This document shows positions 38,700-47,889 of a DNA stretch of 64,000 bases, piece after piece. Origin of the DNA: Virgibacillus oceani. GTDB taxonomy: Bacteria > Bacillota > Bacilli > Bacillales > Amphibacillaceae. The notes under the pieces are model-generated. The model was not told the origin of the DNA, searched no databases, and saw nothing but the letters and a program-made list of their open reading frames with translations. The position numbers and the translations under genes were made by a program. The number at the start of each line of letters is the position of its first letter. Positions within the stretch are counted from its first letter, which is position 1. The stretch lies in assembly GCF_014638995.1 (NCBI RefSeq), contig NZ_BMFR01000001.1:434001-498000 (forward strand), written 5' to 3'.

Positions 38700-40175
38700 T
38701 TGAAAACAAAAGATAAAAGTCCAATTTCACCTAATATAAATGAAACAGAAGCATATATGAAAGAAAGGGTCGGGGTTAATACATCATTTGATCTCGGTTT
38801 TCGGGAAATCATAATTTTAAAAAATAAGGTTCAACTGTATTATTTGACGGGTCTGTGTGATTCATCCATTATTCTGCAAATATTAAAGGTACTAGTAGAA
38901 ATAAATGATAATGAGAGAAATAAAAATAAGATTCCGGAGATTATCGAAAACAGGCTGATTCATCAGCAGGTAAACCGTATAAAATCAATGGATGAAGCGG
39001 TTGATCAAATGCTCTCAGGGCTAATTGTCGTATTTGTAAATGGAGAAAGAGAAGCGTTTGTCATCGATGTCCGTCATTATCCTGGCAGAACACCAGAAGA
39101 ACCTGATACGGAACACGTTGTGCGTGGATCCAGAGATGGCTACACGGAAAATATTATTGAAAATACAGCACTGACGAGAAGAAGGATACGTGATGCAAGA
39201 TTACGTCATGAAATGTTAAAGGTTGGGGAGCGTTCCAAAACAGATGTATGTGTATGCTATCTGCAAGATGTGGTTGATGAAGGTCTAGTTAAGTTAATTA
39301 AGAAAAAAATAAGAGAAGTAGAGATTGACGGCATCACGATGACGGATAAAACACTTGAAGAATTTATGATTAAGCGAAAATGGAACCCATATCCAATGGT
39401 AAGGTACACGGAAAGACCAGACGTTGCTGCTCATCATATTTTAGAGGGACACGTACTAATTATTGTTGATACATCACCAAGTGTTATCATTTTGCCAACA
39501 ACTTTTTTTCATCATGTTCAACATGCAGAGGAATATCGACAGGCACCTTCAATTGGAACATTTATTCGCTGGACACGTTTTTTAGCGATATTAGCGTCAA
39601 TATTTTTATTGCCCTTTTGGCTTTTGTTCGCAATGGATCCTAGTCTTTTACCGAAGGAACTTTCCTTTATTGGTCCAAATGACGAAGGGAATATTCCGAT
39701 ATTTATTCAGATTATATTAGGGGACCTCGGTGTTGAATTTTTAAGGATGGCAGCTATTCATACCCCTACTCCATTATCAACGGCGATGGGATTAATTGCT
39801 GCCGTATTAATTGGTCAGATCGCAATTGATGTGGGAATGCTTAGTCCAGAAGTGATTTTGTATGTATCCATAAGTGCAATTGGTTCTTATGTAACACCAA
39901 GTTATGAATTAAGTGTTGCGAATAAATTAATTCGGCTCATTTTAATATTGCTGACAGCAGCATTTGGATTATACGGTTTTGCGATTGGGTTTACATTGTA
40001 TATTTTATTTCTGGCGAATTTAAAATCGTTAAGAACACCATATCTATGGCCGTTTATTCCATTTAATGGGAAAGCAATTCTGCATATACTGTGTCGAATT
40101 CCAGTACCATATTCTAATACCCGTCCAAGTATAGTACACCCTAAAAATGACTATCGTCAGCCAATTAAGAAATAA
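38700..40175 (+). CDS. spoVAF: Spore germination protein SpoVAF (GerA family)
   Basis: 491 aa. N-terminal hydrophilic GerA-type domain (1-290) and a C-terminal part with four to five membrane helices (about 295-460), including the HTPTPLSTAMGLIAAVLIGQ GerA signature region. The alternative is a GerXA receptor subunit, but position after spoVAA-AB and the N-terminus (VNTSFDLGFREI) favour SpoVAF. TTG start at 38700 after GGAG. The spoVAC, spoVAD and spoVAE genes normally lying before it are absent. Confidence 0.85.
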   Translation: MKTKDKSPISPNINETEAYMKERVGVNTSFDLGFREIIILKNKVQLYYLTGLCDSSIILQILKVLVEINDNERNKNKIPEIIENRLIHQQVNRIKSMDEAVDQMLSGLIVVFVNGEREAFVIDVRHYPGRTPEEPDTEHVVRGSRDGYTENIIENTALTRRRIRDARLRHEMLKVGERSKTDVCVCYLQDVVDEGLVKLIKKKIREVEIDGITMTDKTLEEFMIKRKWNPYPMVRYTERPDVAAHHILEGHVLIIVDTSPSVIILPTTFFHHVQHAEEYRQAPSIGTFIRWTRFLAILASIFLLPFWLLFAMDPSLLPKELSFIGPNDEGNIPIFIQIILGDLGVEFLRMAAIHTPTPLSTAMGLIAAVLIGQIAIDVGMLSPEVILYVSISAIGSYVTPSYELSVANKLIRLILILLTAAFGLYGFAIGFTLYILFLANLKSLRTPYLWPFIPFNGKAILHILCRIPVPYSNTRPSIVHPKNDYRQPIKK

Positions 40176-40183
40176 TTACATTG

Positions 40184-40218
40184 GGACAAACTCGTATTTA
40201 GAGTTTGTCCTTTCGTTT
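40184..40218 (+). terminator. Terminator after spoVAF
   Basis: Perfect 10-bp stem GGACAAACTC (40184-40193) / GAGTTTGTCC (40201-40210), 7-nt loop, followed by TTTCGTTTTT. Confidence 0.9.
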
Positions 40219-40276
40219 TTTGTCACATTATGATAGAGTATTTTTAATTATTCGATATAGAGAGTTGGAACCAACA

Positions 40277-41584
40277 ATGATCATAAATAATCATCCTTTT
40301 CAAGTAAACCAGAGGGGTCATTTAGAAATAGGCGGTATAGATACAATTGACCTGGCAAAGAAATACGGTACCCCATTGTATGTATATGACGTTTCTATCA
40401 TTCGTGACAACTGTAAATCGTTTGTTAATACATTTAACGAACTAGATGTTCAAGCACAAGTTGCGTATGCGAGCAAGGCTTTTTCTTCGATTGCTATGCT
40501 GCAAGTAGTTAATCAGGAAGGCTTAAGTTTGGATGTTGTATCCGAAGGTGAATTATTTACAGCCCTGCAGGCAAATTTCCCACCTGAGAAGATTCATGTT
40601 CACGGAAATAACAAAAGTGTTCAGGAACTATCGATGGCAATCGAAAGCAATGTTGGGTGTATTGTTGTTGACAATTTTTATGAGATTGAATTGTTAGATC
40701 GTCTATTGAGAAGCTATAACAAGAAAATAGATGTCCTAATGCGGGTAACTCCGGGTATTGTGTCTAAAACGCATCAATATATTATGACAGGTAACGAGGA
40801 TTCAAAATTTGGCTTTAATTTACAAAATGGACAAGCTGATAAAGCATTCGAACTATTGCACAACCATGAGCATATTCGGTTCAAAGGGCTGCACTGCCAT
40901 ATTGGTTCGCAAATTTTTGAGACGGATCGTTTCAAGACAGCAACTGACATGCTGTTTAAGCAACTGTCGAAATGGAAAAGTCTAGATAACTATGTACCGG
41001 AAGTTCTTAATTTAGGCGGAGGTTTTGGTATACGCTATACAGTAAATGATAAGCCTTTACAATTAAAAAATTATGTTGAAGCTTTGGTGTCTGCAGTTAA
41101 GCTGCATGCAGACGAACTCCATATACCAATGCCAGAGATCTGGATTGAACCAGGCCGTTCGATAGCGGGTAATGCGGGGATAACGCTATACACGGTTGGA
41201 TCGATGAAGAAAATTCCGGGAATACGGGATTATATTTCTGTTGATGGAGGTATGACAGATAATTTAAGGCCCGCATTGTATCAGGCAAAATATGAAGGGG
41301 TAATTGCGAATAAAGCTAATCAGGCTGCTATACAAACTGTATCTGTTGCGGGGAAATGCTGTGAATCAGGAGATATGCTAATCAAGGACTTACCAGTACC
41401 TGATGTTGAAAATGGAGATATTTTTGCTGTGTTTTCTACAGGTGCTTATGGGTATTCTATGGCGAATCATTATAACCGATTTCCCAATCCAGCGGTTGTA
41501 TTTGCGGAAAATGGCAAAGACAAATTAGTCGTTCGCAGGGAAACCTATCATGATGTAGTCAAAAATGATTTGTCCTATGAATAA
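40277..41584 (+). CDS. lysA: Diaminopimelate decarboxylase
   Basis: 435-aa PLP enzyme making lysine from meso-diaminopimelate. PLP lysine is in AYASKAFSS; phosphate site GGGFGIRYT; substrate residues CCESGD and STGAYGYSM. The ATG at 40277 (MIINNHPF) gives the usual family N-terminus; the frame is open to 40205, which overlaps the terminator tail. The ribosome site is weak (TTGGA). Location after spoVAF is conserved. Confidence 0.93.
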   Translation: MIINNHPFQVNQRGHLEIGGIDTIDLAKKYGTPLYVYDVSIIRDNCKSFVNTFNELDVQAQVAYASKAFSSIAMLQVVNQEGLSLDVVSEGELFTALQANFPPEKIHVHGNNKSVQELSMAIESNVGCIVVDNFYEIELLDRLLRSYNKKIDVLMRVTPGIVSKTHQYIMTGNEDSKFGFNLQNGQADKAFELLHNHEHIRFKGLHCHIGSQIFETDRFKTATDMLFKQLSKWKSLDNYVPEVLNLGGGFGIRYTVNDKPLQLKNYVEALVSAVKLHADELHIPMPEIWIEPGRSIAGNAGITLYTVGSMKKIPGIRDYISVDGGMTDNLRPALYQAKYEGVIANKANQAAIQTVSVAGKCCESGDMLIKDLPVPDVENGDIFAVFSTGAYGYSMANHYNRFPNPAVVFAENGKDKLVVRRETYHDVVKNDLSYE

Positions 41585-41658
41585 ATAGTTGAAAACGTAT
41601 CTAGTTCTTTTAATAAACTTAAGAAAATGGTAAGATAAAATGGAACTTCTTCAGTATG

Positions 41659-41702
41659 ATCCCTTTGATGCGGGTTTATTGCCCAAGGGACTAACTGGGA
41701 TT
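41659..41702 (+). other. Possible folded leader upstream of ppiB
   Basis: CCCTT (41661-41665) can pair with AAGGG (41685-41689) enclosing a GGG/CCC hairpin (41672-41674 with 41682-41684). ATCCC (41659-41663) can alternatively pair with GGGAT (41698-41702). No T run follows. It may be an mRNA leader fold or chance. Confidence 0.25.
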
Positions 41703-41730
41703 TAACAAAAATTAAAAGGGGTCCTGAATT

Positions 41731-42168
41731 ATGACAAAAAAAGGATACATTGTAATGGAGAATGGAAATAAAATTGAATTTGATCTTTACCCAGAAGCAG
41801 CACCTAATACAGTTGATAACTTTGAAAAACTGGCAAATGATAATTTTTATGACGGTCTAACATTTCATCGGGTAATTGACGGTTTTGTTAGTCAAGGTGG
41901 TTGTCCAAATGGAAATGGTACTGGTTCAGCAGGGTATACAATTAAATGCGAAACGGATGGGAACCCGCACAAGCATGTAGAGGGTACATTATCAATGGCA
42001 CACGCGGGTAAAGACACTGGAAGCTGTCAATTTTTCATCGTTCATGAACCGCAGCCGCACTTAAATGGAGTTCATACAGTATTTGGACAAGTTACATCAG
42101 GTATGGACTATGTCAAAGCAATGCATAACGGAGACGTTATGAAAGAATTAAAAGTTTTTGAAGCATAA
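41731..42168 (+). CDS. ppiB: Peptidyl-prolyl cis-trans isomerase, cyclophilin B type
   Basis: 145-aa cytosolic cyclophilin. Active-site segments [29 protein letters not shown] and [11 protein letters not shown] are conserved. AAGGGG precedes the ATG. It lies between lysA and the ribT region as in B. subtilis. Confidence 0.93.
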   Translation: MTKKGYIVMENGNKIEFDLYPEAAPNTVDNFEKLANDNFYDGLTFHRVIDGFVSQGGCPNGNGTGSAGYTIKCETDGNPHKHVEGTLSMAHAGKDTGSCQFFIVHEPQPHLNGVHTVFGQVTSGMDYVKAMHNGDVMKELKVFEA

Positions 42169-42198
42169 TACTATACCAATTGCTTTGGGACGTGTTTT

Positions 42199-42663
42199 AT
42201 GGATACATATTTAATAGCATATCTTATACTATTGATAGCACCTGTCAGTACAGTTATTCATGAACTCGGACATATAATTGGAGCAAAATTGGTAAAAGCA
42301 GATTCCGTAACTCTTTCGATTGGTTCAGGAAAAAGTGTCTGTAAGTTTAACATTAAACGGCTTCATATTAGGCTGCATGCTTTATACTTTATAGGTGGCA
42401 TTGCATATAGTGAAAGAAGTATCCCATATAAAACTGGGGAAATTATTTGGATAACATTATGTGGGCCAGTGTTTAATGGGATTTTTGCAATGCTCGTGTC
42501 TGTTTTATTCGATTTAACAAACGGATTCTATCAGTTGCTTGTTTTATTTAATTGCTGGCTGGCAATTGTAAATATTATTCCATTTAGACTAAAGGAAAAG
42601 CAGTCTGACGGATATACAATTATCCAAACAATCTCCAAGAGAAAAATAAAGAACAAACAGTAG
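42199..42663 (+). CDS. Mini site-2-protease-like (M50) membrane metalloprotease
   Basis: 154 aa with about four hydrophobic segments. HELGH in the first segment (VIHELGHIIGAKL) and a later NIIPFRLKEKQSDG match the two M50 motifs HExxH and NxxP...DG that hold zinc. It lacks PDZ and cytoplasmic domains, so it is about the smallest possible S2P core. Substrate unknown. No good ribosome site is seen before the ATG. Confidence 0.65.
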   Translation: MDTYLIAYLILLIAPVSTVIHELGHIIGAKLVKADSVTLSIGSGKSVCKFNIKRLHIRLHALYFIGGIAYSERSIPYKTGEIIWITLCGPVFNGIFAMLVSVLFDLTNGFYQLLVLFNCWLAIVNIIPFRLKEKQSDGYTIIQTISKRKIKNKQ

Positions 42664-42710
42664 TATGACATGTGCAAAGTCTGTTAATGCTGATAAAGGA
42701 TGAAAAAGTT

Positions 42711-42809
42711 TTGAGCCAACGTAAAAAAAATTGGATATTATTTACCATATTACTTATTGCAGGGATAACATGGGGAATTATATATTGGAATGTATTTGTT
42801 TTTGATTAA
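42711..42809 (+). CDS. Small single-pass membrane protein, unknown
   Basis: 32 aa from TTG at 42711 after AAAGGATG: a basic start (SQRKKN) and one membrane helix (WILFTILLIAGITWGIIYW). An in-frame ATG at 42687 would add 8 residues. The interval 42810-42975 holds no further convincing gene. Confidence 0.45.
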   Translation: MSQRKKNWILFTILLIAGITWGIIYWNVFVFD

Positions 42810-42975
42810 ACCGATTTGACAAATGTGGCGTGATAGGGCATAAATATATATACAACTCTCACGGGGATAAATTTATAAATGGTACAATGGTAAGACAAAA
42901 TATTGGTTAATAGTTGTTGGATGTATCTTTCTTTTATCCATGGTTGGTAAGCTATTTTCTTAATGAGGGGTATCT

Positions 42976-43338
42976 ATGTTAATTCGTTATAAAAAGAATC
43001 TGGAAAAAATTGCAATGGGATTATTATCTTTTATGCCTGAAGAAAAAGATGTAAAAAAGTTGCAGCAAACAATAAAAGAATATGAAACAAATCCTGACTG
43101 GCATCTCTATTTGTGGAAAGATGACGACATATTAGGTGCAATCGGATTACGAATAGAAGATGGCATTAATGCAGTAATTCAACATATATCTGTTAATCCA
43201 TCACACCGAAACTCGGGGATTGGCAAAAAAATGGTTGGTGAAGTCAACAGGCTTTATAATGATAAATATGCTGTCTGTGCTGACGATATAACCCAGCAGT
43301 TTTACAGTAAGTGTGATGAAAATGAAGATAAAGATTAA
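42976..43338 (+). CDS. ribT: GNAT acetyltransferase RibT
   Basis: 120 aa, closely following B. subtilis RibT: MLIRYKKNLEKIAMGLLSFM, then the acetyl-CoA loop ISVNPSHRNSGIGKKMVGE. In B. subtilis it is the last gene of the riboflavin operon. Here no ribDG, ribE, ribAB or ribH is adjacent, and no FMN riboswitch was noticed upstream. The acetyl acceptor is unknown. A strong terminator follows. Confidence 0.85.
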   Translation: MLIRYKKNLEKIAMGLLSFMPEEKDVKKLQQTIKEYETNPDWHLYLWKDDDILGAIGLRIEDGINAVIQHISVNPSHRNSGIGKKMVGEVNRLYNDKYAVCADDITQQFYSKCDENEDKD

Positions 43339-43349
43339 TAAACAAAAGT

Positions 43350-43381
43350 CCAGCCCTATTAACTAAAGGGCTGGTTTTTTG
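43350..43381. terminator. Terminator after ribT
   Basis: CCAGCCCT (43350-43357) pairs perfectly with AGGGCTGG (43367-43374), then TTTTTT. The A-run on the other side also allows use by the minus-strand yjcZ-like gene. Confidence 0.9.
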
Positions 43382-43436
43382 TGAAAAATGCGGATAGTTT
43401 TCCATCAATTTCAAATCATTGCCGCCGCTTACAAAA

Positions 43437-43520
43437 CTACATCCAAGCAGCACCAACGATAATGAGAAGAATAAACAATACGACGATTAACGCAAATCCA
43501 CCGCCATAATTACCACCCAT
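43437..43520 (-). CDS. YjcZ-family sporulation mini-protein
   Basis: 27 aa: a glycine/tyrosine start (MGGNYGGGF) and a hydrophobic helix (ALIVVLFILLIIVGAAWM), the pattern of the YjcZ/YhjA (TIGR01732) spore-associated small proteins. AAAGGAGG lies upstream of the ATG at 43520. Convergent with ribT. Molecular role unknown. Confidence 0.8.
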   Translation of the reverse strand: MGGNYGGGFALIVVLFILLIIVGAAWM

Positions 43521-43703
43521 AATGAAATTCCTCCTTTTCATCTTTACGAATAAATGTTTAGTAACATTTATCTTACGTTAATAACTTATGTTGAAAATGT
43601 CTATAATGTATAGGCGATTATGACAAGGAATTTATTTTTTAAATTTATTTGTTTCTATTTGATGGTAATGTGAATGGGAGTATATATTTTTTGAAGGGAA
43701 GAA

Positions 43704-44444
43704 ATGAAAATGAATCAAGCCTATCATGTAAAAATAGATTCTTTTGAGGGACCGCTTGATTTATTATTGCATTTAATCAACCGATATGAAATTGATATTT
43801 ATGACATCCCTGTCGCTCAAATTACAGAACAGTATATGCAATATATACATACAATGCAACACTTAGAGTTGAACATAGCAAGTGAATATCTTGTAATGGC
43901 AGCTACATTACTCGCAATTAAAAGTCAGATGCTGCTCCCAAAGCAAGAAATTGACGAAGAATTCGATGACTATGATGAGGATCCAAGGGAAGAACTAATG
44001 CATCGCTTAATTGAATACCGAAAATATAAGGAAGCAGCAGATCATTTAAAGGAAAAGGAAAATGATGCGAATCAAATTTTTACAAGACCTCCAGTTGTTT
44101 TTGACGAAATCGAAATGAAGCATCCAGTAATACAGGGGGATATTTCGATTTATGATATGCTTGGGGCTCTAGGGAAAATGCTTGAGCGAAAAAAATGGAC
44201 ACAACCACTGGATACCAAAATCAAACGAGTGGAAGTATCGATTGAACAGCGGATGTCTGAAGTTGTGAAAATTGTCAAAGCATCTAAACAGGGGATAACG
44301 TTTGACCGGCTTTTTTCAGAACGAACACGCTCTCATATCGTAGTCACCTTCATGGCATTACTAGAATTGATGAAGGATGCTCAGGTATACTGTAAACAAG
44401 AAAAACATTTTGAGGAATTATACGTATTTTATTTGGAGGATTAG
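43704..44444 (+). CDS. scpA: Segregation and condensation protein A
   Basis: 246-aa kleisin of the SMC condensin complex. N-terminal SMC-binding part YHVKIDSFEGPLDLLLHLI and EIDIYDIPVAQITEQYMQYI, acidic linker, and C-terminal winged helix. The ATG at 43710 is an alternative start. Followed by scpB at 2 bases. Confidence 0.94.
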   Translation: MKMNQAYHVKIDSFEGPLDLLLHLINRYEIDIYDIPVAQITEQYMQYIHTMQHLELNIASEYLVMAATLLAIKSQMLLPKQEIDEEFDDYDEDPREELMHRLIEYRKYKEAADHLKEKENDANQIFTRPPVVFDEIEMKHPVIQGDISIYDMLGALGKMLERKKWTQPLDTKIKRVEVSIEQRMSEVVKIVKASKQGITFDRLFSERTRSHIVVTFMALLELMKDAQVYCKQEKHFEELYVFYLED

Positions 44445-44446
44445 AA

Positions 44447-45037
44447 GTGAGAATTACAGAGCTAAAAGCTGTTGTTGAAGGATTATTGTTTGCTAGCGGG
44501 GATGAAGGTATGACAATCAAACAATTATCCCGTATTTTAGAAGCTAATGATTCAACGGTTGAACATTTATTGGATGAATTAAAGTATGATTATGAACATA
44601 CGGAACGTGGTATTATGATCATGCAATCTCATCATGTATTTCATCTGACAACAAAACCGGAACATAGTAGCTATTTTAAAAAATTATTAGAAACACCGCA
44701 AACCACACGGATGTCTCAGGCTGCATTGGAAACACTAGCAATTATTGCCTATCAGCAGCCAATTACGAGGACGGAAATTGAAGATATACGGGGGGTTAAA
44801 AGTGATAGACCCGTACAAACACTAGTATCCAGATCATTAATAGAAGAAATTGGGAGAAGAGAAGGAGCGGGAAGACCAATCCTATTTGGAACCACTAGAG
44901 AGTTTTTAACATATTTTGGACTTACTTCATTGGAGGAATTACCGCCATTGCCTGAAAATATGGATAAAGATGACATTGAACAAGAAGCAGATTTGTTTTT
45001 TGAAAAATTTAATCAGATTGATAGTGATATAAAATAA
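44447..45037 (+). CDS. scpB: Segregation and condensation protein B
   Basis: 196-aa dimer of winged helices binding the ScpA linker. ALETLAIIAYQQPITRTEIE and IRGVKSDRPVQTL are the family signature. GTG start after TTTGGAGG. A terminator follows. Confidence 0.94.
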   Translation: MRITELKAVVEGLLFASGDEGMTIKQLSRILEANDSTVEHLLDELKYDYEHTERGIMIMQSHHVFHLTTKPEHSSYFKKLLETPQTTRMSQAALETLAIIAYQQPITRTEIEDIRGVKSDRPVQTLVSRSLIEEIGRREGAGRPILFGTTREFLTYFGLTSLEELPPLPENMDKDDIEQEADLFFEKFNQIDSDIK

Positions 45038-45042
45038 GTAAG

Positions 45043-45069
45043 AGCCCTGCAAAATATTGCGGGCTTTTT
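45043..45069 (+). terminator. Terminator after scpB
   Basis: AGCCC-T-GCAA pairs with TTGC-GGGCT with a one-base bulge (about 45043-45065), followed by TTTTT. Confidence 0.75.
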
Positions 45070-45200
45070 AATTTGGGCTTTTTACAAATAATATGGATAG
45101 TAAAATGCGTCATAGACTTTTTATGATTTTCTTTGCACCGCAGTTCCGTATATACACACGCTGTCACTTACATAGGCATATGTTACATGGAGGTGATTTT

Positions 45201-46073
45201 ATGGAAAAGAGTAAACAATCATATCTGCATGAGCTTGTTCGGTGGGGGGATGAGACTAAAAACACGTTAAAGAATTCCTCTACCTCAGAAGACGTTTGTG
45301 ACTATTGGTCTAATGAACTTGAAAGCTGGCAAAGAGAGGTAAAAGCTTTTATAAATACGGAAGGAAACGAGGAAGGATTTTTATTATTACGTAATGATGG
45401 ACAGCAGTTATATAATCAAATAAAAAACGTGATCAATTCAAGACAACAAAACAATAGCGTCGGATATGGACAGCATAAGCTACCGCCATTGCCTTACGAT
45501 TATAGCGCTCTTGAACCATATATAAGCAAAGAAATAATGGAATTGCATCATAATGTCCATCATCAAGCATATGTTGATGGACTAAATAAAGCTGAAAAAG
45601 CACTTTACGATGCAAAAAATAATAAAGAAATGAAACATTGGTTAAGGGAACAAGCATTTAATGGTTCCGGTCATAACCTCCATACAATATTCTGGTACAA
45701 CATGACACCAAACTCCGGTAAAAAGCCGATAGGAGAAATTGCTAAAAGAATAAACCAGGATTTTGGTTCTTGGAGATCGTTTAAGGATATGTTTACGAAA
45801 GCTGCTGCGTCGGTTGAGGGAGTAGGATGGGCGGTTTTAGCATGGAATCCAAGGAGTGGCAGATTAGTAATACAAACATTCGAGAAACACCAACAATTTC
45901 AATACGCAGACATTATTCCTCTTTTAGTATTAGATGTTTGGGAACATGCTTATTATCTGCAATATAAAACGGATAGAAATGCATATATAACAAATTGGTG
46001 GAACGTAGTAAATTGGAAGGATGTAAATAATAGATATGTAGAAGCTAAAAAAATTATTTGGCCACTCTATTAA
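45201..46073 (+). CDS. Superoxide dismutase-like protein with helical N-terminal extension (SodF type)
   Basis: 290 aa. Residues about 1-85 are a charged helical extension of unknown role. Residues 88-290 are an Fe/Mn SOD: ELHHNVHHQAYVDGLN (first His ligand), NLHTIFWYN (second His), and LDVWEHAYYLQY (Asp and His ligands). All four ligands are kept. The layout resembles B. subtilis SodF. GGAGGTG precedes the ATG at 45201. In B. subtilis this slot holds ypuI, so the locus has been rearranged. Confidence 0.82.
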   Translation: MEKSKQSYLHELVRWGDETKNTLKNSSTSEDVCDYWSNELESWQREVKAFINTEGNEEGFLLLRNDGQQLYNQIKNVINSRQQNNSVGYGQHKLPPLPYDYSALEPYISKEIMELHHNVHHQAYVDGLNKAEKALYDAKNNKEMKHWLREQAFNGSGHNLHTIFWYNMTPNSGKKPIGEIAKRINQDFGSWRSFKDMFTKAAASVEGVGWAVLAWNPRSGRLVIQTFEKHQQFQYADIIPLLVLDVWEHAYYLQYKTDRNAYITNWWNVVNWKDVNNRYVEAKKIIWPLY

Positions 46074-46135
46074 TAGATTACGTGTTGTTTAGGCTTCCTT
46101 TCGTATGAAACTTTTGCTTTGACAAAAATATAAAT

Positions 46136-46163
46136 TCATATTGATAGTTGTCCCGCATAATAT
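46136..46163 (+). promoter_or_regulatory. Candidate sigma-E promoter of dacB
   Basis: TCATATT (46136-46142) fits the sigma-E -35 KMATATT. After 13 bases, CATAATAT (46156-46163) resembles the -10 CATACANT. dacB is sigma-E-dependent in B. subtilis. Confidence 0.5.
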
Positions 46164-46197
46164 ATACAGACACAATATCTGCGGGAGGAAGCCCACT

Positions 46198-47301
46198 ATG
46201 CGTTTTTATGTAATTACTATGTTGGCAGTTTTACTGTTTAGTATTTTTCACCCAACAATTGGACATGCCAAGCCAAGTGTTTCAGCGAATAATGCTGTAT
46301 TAATCGAACAATCTTCGGGAAGAGTACTGTTTGAAAAAAATGCCCATGAAAAACGTCCAATAGCCAGTATCACAAAAATAATGACAGCAATCATAGCGAT
46401 TGAATCCGGAAAAATGAACGAGATGGTGACAACGAGTAAACGAGCAGTGTACGCTGGTGGGTCATCCATTTATTTAGAACAAGGTGAAAAAATGAAACTA
46501 AAAGACCTTGTTTACGGCTTAATGCTCCGTTCGGGAAATGATGCAGCCGTTTCCATTGCCGAACATGTTGGGGGAAGTGTTGAAGGATTTAATTATTTAA
46601 TGAATGAAAAAGCTAAATGGTTAGGGATGTCAAACACACACTTTGACAATCCACATGGCTTAGATTCTGAACAGCATTATTCAACCGCATATGATATGGC
46701 ACTATTAATGAAATATGCCATGACCAACAAGGTTTTTAAAAAAATTACCGGCACCTCTTCCTATAAAGCAGAGACAAGACAATATGCATGGCGAAATAAA
46801 AATAAACTTCTTACCACTTATTATGAGTATTGTACAGGAGGAAAAACAGGCTTTACAAAAATATCCGGAAGAACATTGGTTTCTACGGCGCATAAAAATA
46901 ATATGAATCTTATAGCCGTAACCTTAAATGCTCCGGATGACTGGAATGATCATATCGGTATGTTTGAGTGGGGTTATGATAACTTTAAAATGACATCGGT
47001 ATTGAAAAAAGGGGCAAAAACTTATCAGCTTAATGGTACAGACAAGACTGCGGTTGGATATATTCAACACAATTTTACCTATCCTCTGCAAAAAGATGAG
47101 TTAGGCACAATTGAAAAGAAAATATATATAGTGCAAAACAGTAGTCAATTAGATGATCCTATTATCGGTAAAACGATTTTCTATTTAAATGAAAATCCTA
47201 TTAATGCGCTCCCTATTTTTAATCAAGAGCAGCAAGAACAAACGGATGGATTGTTTATGGAAATAATGTCGGTATTTAAAAAGATAATTGGGCTGAGTTA
47301 A
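46198..47301 (+). CDS. dacB: Sporulation D-alanyl-D-alanine carboxypeptidase DacB (PBP5*)
   Basis: 367 aa with a signal peptide (to about GHAKPS), nucleophile motif SITK, SGNDAAVSIAE and GGKTGFTK. It controls cortex cross-linking from the mother cell. GGGAGGAAG precedes the ATG at 46198. It heads the dacB-spmA-spmB operon (one-base gap to spmA). Confidence 0.92.
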   Translation: MRFYVITMLAVLLFSIFHPTIGHAKPSVSANNAVLIEQSSGRVLFEKNAHEKRPIASITKIMTAIIAIESGKMNEMVTTSKRAVYAGGSSIYLEQGEKMKLKDLVYGLMLRSGNDAAVSIAEHVGGSVEGFNYLMNEKAKWLGMSNTHFDNPHGLDSEQHYSTAYDMALLMKYAMTNKVFKKITGTSSYKAETRQYAWRNKNKLLTTYYEYCTGGKTGFTKISGRTLVSTAHKNNMNLIAVTLNAPDDWNDHIGMFEWGYDNFKMTSVLKKGAKTYQLNGTDKTAVGYIQHNFTYPLQKDELGTIEKKIYIVQNSSQLDDPIIGKTIFYLNENPINALPIFNQEQQEQTDGLFMEIMSVFKKIIGLS

Positions 47302-47302
47302 T

Positions 47303-47887
47303 ATGGTTAATATTATTTGGGCATTAATGGCGATTATAGGTGTTATTTATGCAATGATTAATGGAACAATGGATCAGGTGAATAAGGCTTTATTTAAAAG
47401 TGCAGATGAGGCAGTAACCATCTCTATTGGATTAATCAGTATTCTCGTATTTTGGCTCGGTATTATGAAGGTAGCGGAAAAAGCAGGGATTTTACATATG
47501 CTAGCAAGAATATTTCGACCTGTTGTTTTAAAATTGTTCCCAGATATTCCAAAAGATCATCCGGCGATAGGGTATATACTGTCCAATTTTACCGCCAATA
47601 TGTTTGGTTTAGGAAATGCAGCAACTCCGATGGGAATTAAGGCAATGGAACAAATGAAACAATTAAGTGGTACTGATACAGCATCAAGGTCGATGATAAC
47701 CTTTTTGGCATTAAATACCTCCAGTTTAACAATTATTCCAACGACTGTTATTGCTATTCGAATGCATTATAATTCTGCATCACCAACTGAAATTGTAGGT
47801 ACAACAATCGTAGCAACAGTTATTTCAACCTTGGGTGCAATCGTACTTGACAGATTCTTTCATTATAGAAGTCTTAGGAGGGAGTAA
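47303..47887 (+). CDS. spmA: Spore maturation protein A
   Basis: 194-aa membrane protein with a nucleoside-recognition (Gate) domain: GLISILVFWLGIMKVAEKAG, NMFGLGNAATPMGIKAMEQM. With SpmB it is needed for spore-core dehydration. Operon with dacB and spmB. Confidence 0.92.
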   Translation: MVNIIWALMAIIGVIYAMINGTMDQVNKALFKSADEAVTISIGLISILVFWLGIMKVAEKAGILHMLARIFRPVVLKLFPDIPKDHPAIGYILSNFTANMFGLGNAATPMGIKAMEQMKQLSGTDTASRSMITFLALNTSSLTIIPTTVIAIRMHYNSASPTEIVGTTIVATVISTLGAIVLDRFFHYRSLRRE

Positions 47888-47889
47888 AG

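Noticed and set aside
40176..40276. Lysine riboswitch before lysA
   Set aside because: The only strong structure is the terminator of spoVAF; the interval is too short for the L box.
42880..42963. Short hydrophobic frame before ribT (WLIVVGCIFLLSMVGK)
   Set aside because: No usable start codon or ribosome site in frame; perhaps a remnant.
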